DNA of 64,000 nt from Antitrichia curtipendula. Its lineage: Eukaryota > Streptophyta > Bryopsida > Hypnales > Leucodontaceae. The stretch is from assembly GCA_951230915.1 (NCBI GenBank), contig OX579636.1, positions 38,003,567 through 38,067,566 of the forward strand. Direction: 5' to 3'. The notes under the pieces were generated by a model. It did not search any database and had not been told where the DNA came from. It saw only the letters and a program-made list of their open reading frames with translations. Of the stretch, positions 12,318 through 22,790 are shown in pieces; the stretch's first letter is position 1, and each line of letters starts with the position of its first letter. Both the position numbers and the translations under genes were made by a program.

Positions 12318-12480
12318 GACTTAAAACTTATACAAAATTACAAATTCTAAACTTGCAAATACCACGCCTAAGAAAATTTACTGGCAAGGGAGGACTTTCA
12401 TCTTACAAGTTGTACAAAATTATGAATTCAAAACTTGCACATACCACGTCTAAGAGGGGTTCTTGGCAAATGAGTGCTTT
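12318..12480 (+). repeat. About 86-bp imperfect direct repeat
   Basis: Two neighbouring blocks share the order TACAAAATTA, AAACTTGCAAATACCACGCC (first, near 12330-12365) and TACAAAATTATGAATTC, AAACTTGCACATACCACGTC (second, near 12413-12450), each followed by a GGCAA-containing tail. A plus-strand frame of 152 codons runs across it (12155-12613) but has no recognisable domain and is probably chance. Confidence 0.6.
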
Positions 12481-12839
12481 TCAACAATGGAAACCAATGC
12501 ACCAAAACTCTAAGAATATCAATAAGCATGGTGTAGGTGAAACGTTGCCCTTGCTTGTCCCCAGGGGAGAAACACTGAAATTTTTTCTTTGCCACTCAAT
12601 ATCAAATTTATAAATTTTGAATTCATATTTGCCATCAGAGGCCCCAAATTATTAAGGAGAGGTGTACAAGATAAATTAATCAAGCACAAAGTAGGGGGGC
12701 TTTTATTTTAATACCTAAAGCCCCAAGGGTGTTTTCTATCAAAACCCACTTAAAATTGCCACTTCTGCTACATTCACCTAAAAAAACCAAAAAATAAAAA
12801 ATAAAAATTGAATCTAACCATAGGATCTTCTACTTAATC

Positions 12840-14130
12840 CCTAAAGTTCTAAAGTCCCTATATGGAACTCTTGGAATTTCAGATAGGCTTGTGTAATCTC
12901 AATTTTTGACATGATTTTTTGAATTTTTTTTGAAGATAGGAAATTAGATTAGCTTTGTAGGAATATAATTTTTATTTCAATCGGTGAAAAAGACCAAAAG
13001 TTATCCTAAGTCCAAAAAGTAGTTCAAGGGACAACCCAAAAAAAATCACAAAAAAACAAGTTTTTTTAGTTTTTAATTTTTTTTCTCAAATATAACATTT
13101 TTGTCTATATCTAAAGCTTTGAATCACTCTATTTGGACTAATGATGAGAAAGTTATGGACAATCTTGTTTTGGGGGCAATCTAAGCATCTTCTTAAAAAA
13201 CTTGTTTTCTTCATTTTAAATGCAAATATCTTGTAATCTACATCGTCAAAGTTTTTGAAATTTCTTCCATGCATTTTTATACTAGCCCGGTACACAATTC
13301 TATGCTTAGGTTTGAAATAAAAATAGTTTTGAAGTTCTTTGTTCTTTGCAATAGAAATGGTAGTTTTGAGTGGTCTTTAATGGAAAAATGGCCTTAGGAC
13401 TCTAAGGGTTGACTTGCTTAAGATCATGTAATAGAAATTTCATCAAATTTGACCATATGGATTGGAAGATATTAGCATTCAAAGTTGGACAAGTTTCTTT
13501 TTTCAAGAAGATGCTTAGATTGCCTAAAAAGCAAGATTGTCCATAACTTTCTCACCCCTAGTCCCAAAAGGTCATATTCATTATATTGAGACTTATCGCA
13601 GTCTCATTTTTATCTTCGACTTGAAGATAAATTGCTTTATCTCTTTATTAGTATTTTTTTATAAATAGATAACAACACCAACTTTTGGAATATCATTATA
13701 GAATCACTATTTTAGCATTATTTATTTTTTATATCAATTATTATTTTTTAAATAAAATTTTCAATAACTAGAATTCTATCTCAAAATCTGCAAAAAGTCT
13801 CAATATAATGAATATGGCCTTCAAATAGAATGAATCAAAGCTTCACATGTAGACAAAAACATATTATTTTAGTGAATTTTTTTTAATGATTTTGATTCTT
13901 TGTGACTCTTTTGTGTTGCCCGTTGACCTCCGTTTTTTGTCTATTGTGCCATAACTTTTGCTCCCGGGCACCGATTGAAAAAAAAAATTATATATATAAA
14001 CAAAGCTCTCAACAAACTACACGACCTCAAAAAGTTTCGAAAAGATTCACTACAAATTGAGACAATCGGAACCTACCCGGAACCAAATTGTCCTCCAAGG
14101 GGACAAATGGTACTTTAGGGATAACTTCAC
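12840..14130. repeat. Long inverted repeat, family A copy 2
   Basis: The left arm at about 12890-13210 is the reverse complement of the right arm at about 13480-14110. Matching landmarks are AAGTTATGGACAATCTTG against CAAGATTGTCCATAACTTTC, and CAAGTTTTTTTAG with flanking blocks against the region near 13865-14000. The middle part, 13190-13460, matches 340-590 in direct orientation. The right arm also matches 22430-22790, including CATAACTTTT, CACCGATTGAAA/CACCAATTGAAA and CCTCCAAGGGGACAAA. It is a foldback-type structure without protein coding. Confidence 0.6.
13567..13822. mobile_element. MITE nested in the family A foldback
   Basis: About 255 bp with terminal inverted repeats: AAGGTCATATTCATTATATT then GAGACTT on the left, and AAGTCTC then AATATAATGAATATGGCCTT on the right, 27 bases with one mismatch. 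The interior is AT-rich with no frame. The insertion interrupts the arm of the family A foldback. The opposite arm (13110-13140) and the third copy near 22470 lack it, so the empty site can be read directly: CTAGTCC joins AAATAGA. The target duplication is unclear, 2-3 bases at most. No transposase, so non-autonomous. Confidence 0.8.
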
Positions 14131-14134
14131 CCTT

Positions 14135-14700
14135 GGAATGACTTATGAAGGACGAGTGAGAGAACTAGGGAGGGTTGACCCATGTATTGCCCTGTGTTTT
14201 ATCCTTGCAAAAAACATTGGAATATTTTGATTCCCGCAAATGATAAAAAATTGAAAATTTTGAATTCATATTTGCAATCAGAGGCCCCAAATAAAACATG
14301 AAACATGATAAAACAAAAAATCCAAAATAGAGGGCAATTTTCACATCTACCCTTTGATGGGGCAATACACAGGTCAATCCTCTGGCCAGGGAGAACTGAC
14401 CCCATCCTTGCCCCAACCTAGAATTCTTTTTTTAAAAATTGCCCCCTATTTTGTGCCGTGTTAATCAATATTACTTCACTTCTCCTGCCTATTTTTGGGC
14501 CTCTGATTGCAAATATGAATTCAAAATTTCAAAACATTATCGTATGTTGAAAATAAAAAAATCCACCCTGGCAATGAGAGGGTTCAATTCACCGTAGCCC
14601 AATCCTGCCTAGTGTCGGGCATAATTTTTTTTTCAGTAGGAGAAAATTTTCACATCAACAATTCGTTGGGGTAAATCCTCTGCCGTCGATTTACCGGCCG
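14135..14700. repeat. Inverted-repeat patch
   Basis: The block near 14255-14295, TTGAATTCATATTTGCAATC followed by AGAGGCCCC, recurs as reverse complement near 14500-14530 (GGGCCTCTGATTGCAAATAT). A third copy in direct orientation lies at 12617-12645. Two copies of a GGGGCAATACACAGG-like motif, one reversed, also occur at 14185-14200 and 14358-14372. Non-coding; likely remnants of foldback elements. Confidence 0.5.
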
Positions 14701-14719
14701 TCAGAATACACGGTATTCA

Positions 14720-15900
14720 AAACAGGGGATAGTTCAATTTAGGGTTTGAGTTGGTTGGGCCCCGTGAGGGGCAGTCCAAAAAAAAGGGTATGCCGCTAAG
14801 TGTACCCAGCGCACGGTATTCTTTAGTAAAAGGCGAAAGAATAGTTCGCTCTGTACTGAGCACGCGGCTGTGTCTCTACACATTGAAGTCGCCCTGTTTA
14901 TATACTCCCGTGAGGAAGTTGAGCTTGCAAAACATATGGGTTATATTTTGTGAACGAGAGTGGAAATTGTAGGGACTGGCAGACCCTTGATAGTTGACAG
15001 CATGCAGCACTTGGTTTAATTAAGTGGACAGGGCCAGTCGGGATTCTTCCACAGTTCATTTTTAGTCCCCGCCTGAAAGAATGGCTTGGATGCTGCTGCT
15101 CAGCCGAGAGCCCAGTTGTGGGTTCCATCTTGGGTGCTCGTGTTGAATCTCCTAAACCAACAAATAAGAATATGGCCAAACCTTTACTGCGTTGATCGGT
15201 ATGCTGGCGCTTCCTCTTGCTCAACCGTAGTCACTACTGCGAATCCTGTCGCTTTTCATTACCTGAATTTTTATAGCGACAAAACATGGGGGTGAGTGAG
15301 AAAAGTCACAAACGGCAAAACGTTCAGATCATTTTCAGCCTCCGAAGAGTGAGATGCGACGAACATGTCGGCGTTTGCCATTTCTGGGTTTTGCTGGCAA
15401 GTGAGTGTCTCAAGCCCTATGTGACATCTCGAACAGTCGGTCTTTGCACTGACTCCAGGCGATTCTGCGAGAAGACAGTGAGCAACCGTTTGATTGTTCC
15501 CTGCAGTGATCAACTCCCAAGTAGCAAGTATGCATAGAAGATCAGTCAAGAATAACAGAACTCAATTCATCGCCATATTCCTCGAATCCGAAGCTCAATT
15601 TCTGTCAAGCAAGTGCAGAAAATGGAGATAAAAGCAAGCACAGTACCACCCTCAACCTCCACACCAAACCATATCACTCCCAATTCCGAAGCAAGTTAGA
15701 TTGATGTGCATGATACACTGCATCCGAATGAGCTAAAGAACAACCAATTCCACAAAGATTGCCACAAGAACAGGAGAGGGTGTAGTGGTGTAAAAAGAAA
15801 GACGCTCACACCATCTCAGAAAGGAAGGGTAACTCCGGTCTTGAAGACCGGCGTGAATGCAGTGTTTGTTGGAAATGGCTCAATTATTTAAGCTTCCAAT
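14720..15900. other. G/C-richer patch without a convincing gene
   Basis: Composition here resembles the leaders of the recognised genes, and several overlapping short frames exist on both strands, for example plus 15286-15537 (83 codons) and minus 15224-14898 (108 codons). I could not join any of them by splice sites into a protein I recognise, and none has a domain motif. It may be a lost gene, an untranslated first exon, or a non-coding RNA locus. I leave the function open. Confidence 0.3.
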
Positions 15901-16389
15901 GGACTCGAACAGTGAATTCCATCCTTGATGCCTTAAGTTAGGAGATAGACCCTATAATAAAGAACGGACATATTCCTTCCCCAAAGAAATTATGAAGTCC
16001 CCATATAACAACAAGGTAGTTATTGCACCCTCACCACCATAGTTGGGTAGACTATGGTGGTAAGTGCCTCGCTAATGCCTGGGTTTAAATTCACGATCAC
16101 CTCACTGGTGTGCCAAGGTCAAAGTCATTGAGCCAAGGTCACAGGTGCATAACATTCAGTAGCCTTCAAAGAGGCTCATCATCAAAAAACATCCACATGG
16201 GGACTAATTAAAATAAGCTTTGGTACCAAGTACCAAGGTCATGGCAGTAGGGTTATGGTGTACACTATTCCTTCTACTAAATCTTGGACCAAACAAACAA
16301 ATCAACATAGAAATGTTAAATGATTTGCTAAAAATCTTTTAAATCCTTCTAATCAAATATCAATGTTATTTAAGCCTTTGCCATCAAAA
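15901..16389. other. Spacer with a possible SINE-like fragment
   Basis: Around 16055-16100 the text GGTAAGTGCCTC followed by GGGTTTAAATTC looks loosely like a tRNA-derived A/B-box promoter of a SINE, the second motif standing for the T-loop. The spacing is right for box B but box A is poor. No terminal duplication could be found by eye. Otherwise the stretch is empty. Confidence 0.2.
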
Positions 16390-17050
16390 AAATAAAATTT
16401 GATGGCCTAACAAAGGAATTGCTTAAATGGCATTTGTGGAAATGAAGGTTGGAGATGTAATTTCTATATTGAAATCAATTGTCCACCATGAATGTTCAAA
16501 GGGTATGGGATAATTTAAAAATGAAAGCTTGACCGCTCATTGTCAAAATATAAAAAATATGTTTGATGTAGAATTTCAGACCTCATTTAGTCATAGTAAA
16601 GTAATTTTTTTCAGAAAAACTTTGAACTTGAAGCAGTTGGTAAATCTATCTAAGTTTCATCTCCCAAAATCCGTTTGATATTTCAAGCCTTCGATCAAAA
16701 ATTATAGATAAAATTCAGAGAGGATGCTTGAAAATATTTTTTTAAATGTCCTTTCCAAACCCTCTTTGAAATTTGTCCATAACTTTTGATTGGAGGCTAC
16801 AAATCTCAAACATATTTTTGGAGATGAAACTTAGATAGATTTCCCAACTTTTTTTAGTTCAAAGTTAAATTTGTTTTATTCTACTATACCTAAACTAGGT
16901 TTGAAATTCTACTTCAGATAAAATTTCTATTTTAATTTGACTTAACTATGAGCGCTAGAGCTCCTAATAATTTTAATTTACATGTCCCACATTGTTTGTT
17001 TCACCTTCTATCCCGCCATGTGTATATAAGTATAGAGCTTATCTTATTTA
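16390..17050 (+). repeat. Dispersed foldback repeat family B, copy 2
   Basis: Paralogue of 9035-9720 as described there. The inverted arms are clear: the arm at about 16565-16735 (GTAGAATTTCAGACCTCATT ... AATCTATCTAAGTTTCATCT) is mirrored at about 16770-16915 (AGATGAAACTTAGATAGATT ... AGGTTTGAAATTCTAC). No coding frame. Confidence 0.65.
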
Positions 17051-17435
17051 TATGACTTTTTAAATCATGAATGGCTTTTTCAACAAAGTATAGTAATGTA
17101 ATTGTTGAAGTATTTAGTTTCAAAAAACTGTATGCTGTTTTGATGAAAGTTATATTTGAAATTTGAAAGTTTGACTTAAAATTTAAAAGTTTAATTGATA
17201 TTGACCTAGTTTGCAGTTTTGACGTGTATGTCTGTGGTACTAATTGGGTGTGAAATATTCCACATCATTATGTTTAGAGGAGGCAGTATCAATGATTGCT
17301 ATTGAATGTTATGTGCCTTACAAACTCAATTGTACTCATTTGACTGAATTTAGAACCATAATGCCAAATTTGGTTTATGAGGTAAATTTGTCACCATTCT
17401 ATTGGATAGTCAAAAAAAGCATTATAAATCATAAT
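17051..17435. other. Intergenic, no recognised content
   Basis: AT-rich, no supported gene. An open frame beginning at 17244 runs into the element that follows and is not convincing. Confidence 0.5.
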
Positions 17436-17758
17436 CATTACAAAAAATTTCAGCCCTCGGGAGTGCCGCGAGTTTTGCAGGGCTGTGTGCAATTAGGGAA
17501 AAAAATATATTTTTTTAAATTTTTTTTTAAATTTTTTAAATTTTTTTTGGAAAATCTGACGTGGCACTATTAGTTCCACGTCAGACTGGAGAATTTTTTA
17601 TTATTTTTTTATTTTTTTAATATTTTTATTTTTATTTTTATTTAAAAAAATTAAAAAAAATTAAATTTTTTTTTTTTTTATCTTTCTGTAACTGCACCGC
17701 GGGGGTGCCGAAAAAACTTTCAAAACAGCATTGTCGAGGGCTGAAATTTTTTGTAATG
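17436..17758. mobile_element. TIR element with a central palindrome
   Basis: About 323 bp with terminal inverted repeats CATTACAAAAAATTTCAGCC followed by CTCG on the left, and the exact reverse complement ending GTAATG on the right, 24 bases. Just inside are G/C-rich arms carrying CGGGAGTGCCGCG on the left and CGCGGGGGTGCCG on the right. Then come long T-rich and A-rich tracts, and at 17556-17584 a hairpin CTGACGTGG / CCACGTCAG with an 11-base loop. No coding frame. The whole can fold into one long hairpin, typical of a MITE. The target duplication is not resolved. Confidence 0.75.
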
Positions 17759-19258
17759 GTTGTCTCTCTTTTTATGCCTTTAGATTTCTAAAAAGTATAG
17801 ATATCATGACATTTGTGATGAACTGTTTAGACTTGGCATTATGTCCCTCTCAGCTCTTGAGAATTATCTTGTATATAACCTTCAATGCATGAAGCTATGA
17901 GCACAAATAATTACAGTGCAATTGATCATAGTTATCATTTTTAATTATAAATTATTTTTATTAGATTTTTTGCGGTTGGTGACTTAAAAGGGGATTTTGA
18001 AGCACTTTAATAAGCATTATTTGAACATCAAATGAATATATTATAAATTTTCAAAGCATGATCTTTAGATGCACTAAAATCAATAATGGATTCTCAAATT
18101 CTCATTTTTGATTACATACATCTTGAGTCATCAATTTATGAGGTTTTAGTGTCACTTATTGGTCCAAAATATACAATAGGCATTGCATTTTGGACATGTA
18201 TGCATGTATGTAAGGTAGGAGGTACAAAAACTGTCCATTCACCCATTCAAGAGCATATTGGCTATGATCTCTTTCTACCTAGATCAAGGCATTTTCTAAC
18301 AAATTTTTAGAGAAAGAAGAGAGGGAGGTACAACCATTGCAATTTGATTTGTAATTTTTAAATTTAAACTAAATTAGATATGATTTTCTAAAGCTCGCAG
18401 TAGTAGGGTGCTATTCAAGGCCATATATATTGCCAATTAATGTCAAACAATTGACAAATCAATGGTACAAATGGAGTTTCAAAATGAAGGAATGCAAACC
18501 TTAAACTGAAATAGCATAGTGCATGTAAGTTAATTGCCTATAATGGTACAAAAGTTCCTACCACTCATAACTCCACGTTATTTACACTAAAGTTTTGTCT
18601 ATTTTCAAATCAAACTTAGCCTCCAACCACTCATATAACTATGTAAAGAATAATCCCAAACTGGCACCAATTCATCATTGGAAAAATTTTCATTCCTAAA
18701 ACTTAGTACCAATTCATAGTATAATCTACACTAAATAGTAAAATTAGGATTCCCACAGTAATTTCTTGACGTTCTACACTATACAAATATTTATTGTTTC
18801 TGTACAAGAATTTACTACTTTTGAATTAAGTATAGTTGCAATTGGGACTCATGAACCTCCATGTGTACAAATGAAATTATCTATAGTAATATTTGTTGAC
18901 TTTGATGCCTTGTAAAGTAATTTTCTTGAAGTAAGGCAACCTAAGATAACTACATCTAAAATTGCACAAATAAGAAATTCAGCATATTTTCCATTATTAT
19001 ATTGAATTTTTTTTTTGTGGGATTGTGTTGGTGGTGAAAAAGGATTCTAGATTTTCTTTGAATGCATTTTTTGGACACCGTGTGAATAAACTATGCATTT
19101 TCAGAGTGCTGAAAATAGATGTTCACAAAAGTGATCATAGACTCTAATGAACAGTGGGAATGCGTTTTAAGCAAAAATCTACAGTGTGCCATTTTAGGCG
19201 TAGTTGTTAAGACAACCTAATTTCACTACTTAGTGTAGGAGCAGAATATGGACAGGCT
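17759..19258. other. Gene-poor AT-rich DNA
   Basis: No gene, repeat or RNA that I can support. Composition changes sharply at about 19240, where the G/C-rich promoter region of the next gene begins. Confidence 0.5.
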
Positions 19259-19901
19259 ACACGCCCCTATCGTCAAGTTCGGGGCTTTGTACAGTGCACG
19301 GATACATCGGGGTACACGGCAGTCACCCCGGTAGGACAGGGCCTCAACCACGCTGTGACGGCCGGCGGCGACCCGAAGTGAAGTCCAAGTGGTTCCCGCC
19401 CGAAGCCGAAAAGCGAGAGGGGCGCCCTCGTTGACGCGTTCAGACTGCTCCCTGCTCTGCCGTGTGGAGAGTTCGCCTGCTTGCGCTCACCTTTTGGCAG
19501 ACGCAGTGGCCAAATTTGGCGTCTCTTCTTCGATCGTGAGCAAGGCAGGAAGCAAGCGGACGCCCATGTGCACTTTCCCATCGTAGTAGCAGCGCGCTTG
19601 ACCAGACGCGCTCAGATCGCCGCTCAGATCTGCTTCTTAGGGTTTGCATCCCGCGCTTTTGATCGACACGGGTGTCGGAGTGGGAGCTTTTGGCGCTTTT
19701 CTTGCCTAAACGGGATTCTTTTCCGATCACATTCTTTTGCAGTTTGATTTCGTCGAGTTTGGGTCGTTTCTGGAGCGGCATTGTTGTTGGCACGGTTTGT
19801 TATTTGTTTTTTGTTCTTTGAGGTCGATTCGGACGAGATCGGGGTCGGGAAGCTGTTTTCTTGGAATATTTGTCGGGAGCCAGTTTTAGCGCGTCGGAGA
19901 A
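19259..19901 (+). promoter_or_regulatory. G/C-rich promoter and leader of the four-exon gene
   Basis: About 640 bases of clearly G/C-rich sequence with several CpG dinucleotides, directly before the start at 19902. Overlapping short frames on both strands are expected in such sequence and are not taken as genes. This is probably the core promoter and 5' leader. Confidence 0.4.
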
Positions 19902-21451
19902 ATGCAGTCGCTCGCCACGTCGATCTCGCCGAGGGGGAAGCCGTTTACGTGTCGGAAAGAGATGCCGAGAGGGGGTGGATTGCCTTTGTGTTTGTCGGGA
20001 GTTTGCATTTTGGCGCAGGTAGGGTTTGCTTTGAAATTTGGTCGTGTTGTGATTTATTGTACGGACGATGGTTCGACTTCCGGCGACATTTTCTGTTGCT
20101 ACTTTTCTGTTGGCTTCTTGGATAGAGTTGTGCTTGAGGTTTGCGTGATCGGAGTTTGATTGAAGGTTTGGGCCGTGCAATAACAGGTGCCGCAGAAGAA
20201 TAAGACAACGCTTCGCTCTACTTCCTCCAGGAACCGATCGGGGTCCGCTAGTGTTTCGTCGGTGACAAGAAACTTTGCTGTTCGTGCGGCACTTGACCTC
20301 AATGCTGCGGAGTCTCGGAGCCGAACCTGGTATTTTGGTTTTGCTTTCACATGACTTGACTGGAATTAGTTGTAGGTTTAGGAATGTCCTTTCCTGACGG
20401 ATTTTGGGCTTACACTTTGCTCAAGCAAGTTGATATAAAATTCTAGCGACAAAGTGCTGTAGGTTTGCAACTTGTGGCAGTTTTTGTCGTTGCCTTCCTT
20501 CGTCTATTTTTAGCACTGAAGTCCGATCATTGTCGAGTTCTGGGGAAGCAGAGTTCGGTTGATATAATACTTTGCTTTTTACTATGTGACAGCGACACAG
20601 AGGCGAGATCCTGTGAACACTCGAGTACGGTGCCTTCAGGTCCGAGTGCCCAGCGATCGAATGAATCTAATGCCTACCGACCAATGGAAGCAAACGTCTA
20701 TAGCTTGAATGAAGCTGATGACCAGCGACCAAATGAAGCTGATTTGCATCAACCTCGCTTTGCTGTAGCACAGGAGTATGTCCTCTCCTAACTTTCTTAG
20801 AAGCTTATACGAGTGCAACCTTTCCCAGAAATTGCTTGTTGTGATAATGCTGGATCAGAATGCACTATTAGTGTTGCTTTCATTGCTTTCCTTTTGAACG
20901 GGACCACCGGTCTTGTTATCTGACAACAGAAGCAATGTTTTTTGCAGGATGGTCAAGTTGGATCGACGAAGAGAATCGTTGAAGAAGCGTAGGTCGATTC
21001 AAGGTCTGGGTTCTTTCCTGGAAGAGCAAGCATTTATGCTTTCGAGAGTTCCTCGGGAGTTTATTCGATCTTGGTGGCTAGAGATGGTCTATTCTGAGCT
21101 TTATTCCAGCAATCCTAGGTTGAGTCATTGCACTGCAAGAGCTGCCTGATATAGATTACCATGCACTGTACCTGTAAAAATCTCAATAGCTGCAATCCTT
21201 TTTTGTCTAATACATTGTGAACTGGCGTATATATAGTCGTATACATACGGCTCATTGCTGCACGTAAAAATTGCTAGTCGCACTTTGTATTACCCTAATG
21301 ACTTCGACAACAGCTGAGGGAAGACATTCAACTGCCTTTACTCTATCCCTACCTCGAAACTGTGTATGTCAATGGTTCGGCCCGAGTGAGCGCCCAATCA
21401 TTCAGGTCATCCAAGATCAGAAGCCCGTCTTCTATTCAAAATCTGCCCTAA
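19902..21451 (+). CDS. Four-exon gene, probably 3'-truncated; faint resemblance to bilin reductase N-terminus
   Basis: Exons 19902-20018, 20187-20329, 20948-21118 and 21319-21451 agree in phase at every junction (donors CAG/GTAGGG, TG/GTATTT, AG/GTTGAG; acceptors AACAG, TTGCAG, GCTGAG). The product would be about 187 residues. Residues 1 to about 80 are Ser/Arg-rich and poor in acids, like a plastid transit peptide. Then follow a basic segment (KLDRRRESLKKRRS), VPREFIRSWWLEMVYSELY, LPLLYPYLETVYVNG and SFRSSKIRS. The last motif is like the FKSSKIR segment near the start of the catalytic domain in HY2-type ferredoxin-dependent bilin reductases, enzymes of phytochrome chromophore synthesis in the plastid. 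That match is short and from memory. The frame then stops at TAA without a donor site, and no catalytic exons follow before repeats begin near 21700, so this is either a truncated gene or an unrelated one. The last acceptor is weak. Confidence 0.42.
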
Positions 21452-21479
21452 TCCTGCATGCCCTTTTTTTAGTTTACCT

Positions 21480-21645
21480 CACAACAGTTTTACAGGAATG
21501 CTACGAAGGAAAGTTGACTAACTCACTGTCGAAGAATGCTTCATCAATTGCATCATCAGTGAACAATGATTCCATGATCGAAACGTCAGGGTCAGGTGGT
21601 GAGCTCGAACACTTTTTGTACGATATCCCAGCCATGTAGGAGTTT
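21480..21645 (+). other. Possible extra exon of the preceding gene
   Basis: After a pyrimidine-containing acceptor (GTTTTACAG, ending 21495) a frame reads ECYEGKLTNSLSKNASSIAS and continues to a stop at 21639. It is Ser/Asn-rich and could be a terminal exon of the truncated gene or of an alternative transcript. Phase does not match the model given above, so I do not include it. Confidence 0.2.
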
Positions 21646-21849
21646 GGGACACGAACAGCAGGACACTCAAGGCGTTGAAATCAATATGAAGGTCCGTAGC
21701 AATTTCGTTCCCTTACTGCATAGCTGGCACCAGAGCTGCAGCAAGTGCCCAGAGCACAGTTAGGGCATCCGCACCAGCACTTGCCAAATTCGACACGCTA
21801 AAACTATACATCTGTTTTTGAAAGCCCTCAAAATCGCTGTCCACTAACC

Positions 21850-22790
21850 CTTGAAAGGCCCTTGGTTACTGTGGTTTAACTCCTAAAGGACTGAGGCATT
21901 TTCTCCATCAAAACACACTTGAAAACGCAACTTCTATTGCAAAAAGCAAAAAACTTAAAAAATATTTTTATTTGCATATCCAGCTATAGAATTTTATAAT
22001 AGACTAGTATAAGAATGTATGCAAGAAATTTCATAAACTTTGACCCCATAGATTGCAAAAAATTTACATCCAAAATGAAGAAAACAAGTTTTTTTGCACT
22101 GTGCTTGACTAGATTTTTTGGCTTTGGATCTTCTTAACCTAAATTTTTTGTACTATTGATTTTGATTTTTTAAGTTTTTAGGTTGAATACTTGACTTGAG
22201 AATCTAGGAAAAAAAATTCAAGAAAAAAACACTGAATTTTACTCATTAAAAAATTATTAAGTAGAAGTAGGTTCAAGATTGAAGGAAAAACTAAATCATT
22301 AATAGCTCTAAGATGAAATTGAAATACCATAATTCGAACAGTGAGATTGTTCCAGCAAGCAAATACAATCTTGTATAACAATTTTTTTGGAAAAATTGTA
22401 AAAATTGCATTAAAAAATGAATCCTATTAGTTCATTTTTCAAGAAGATGCTTAGATTGCCCATAACTTTTTCATCACTAGTCCATGTAAATGGAATAAAA
22501 GCTTCAAATGTAGACAAAAATCTATATAGTTTTAGGGATTAAAAAAAAAAATTAATTTTGACTTTTTGTGATTTTTTTGTGCTACCCACCAACCTCTATT
22601 TTTGGCTTACTCTGCCATAACTTTTTTTCCTGGGCACCAATTGAAATGAAAATTATATATCCATGAAGCTCTCGCAAATTTGCACATCCTCAAAAAATTC
22701 AAAAAAATTCACTAAAAATTGAGGTCATAGGAACCTACCCGGGTCCAAATTATCCTCCAAGGGGACAAACGGTTCTGTAGGGTACATTGT
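21850..22790 (-). repeat. Dispersed repeat family A, copy 3
   Basis: 21940-22430 is the reverse complement of 60-480, block for block. 22430-22790 matches the right arm of the 12840-14130 foldback in direct orientation, ending at CCTCCAAGGGGACAAACGG. Thus this copy too has head-to-head halves. It lacks the nested MITE seen at 13567-13822. No coding. Confidence 0.6.

Noticed and set aside
12155..12613. 152-codon plus-strand frame
   Set aside because: No domain, runs across an imperfect 86-bp repeat, and has the composition of the surrounding non-coding DNA.
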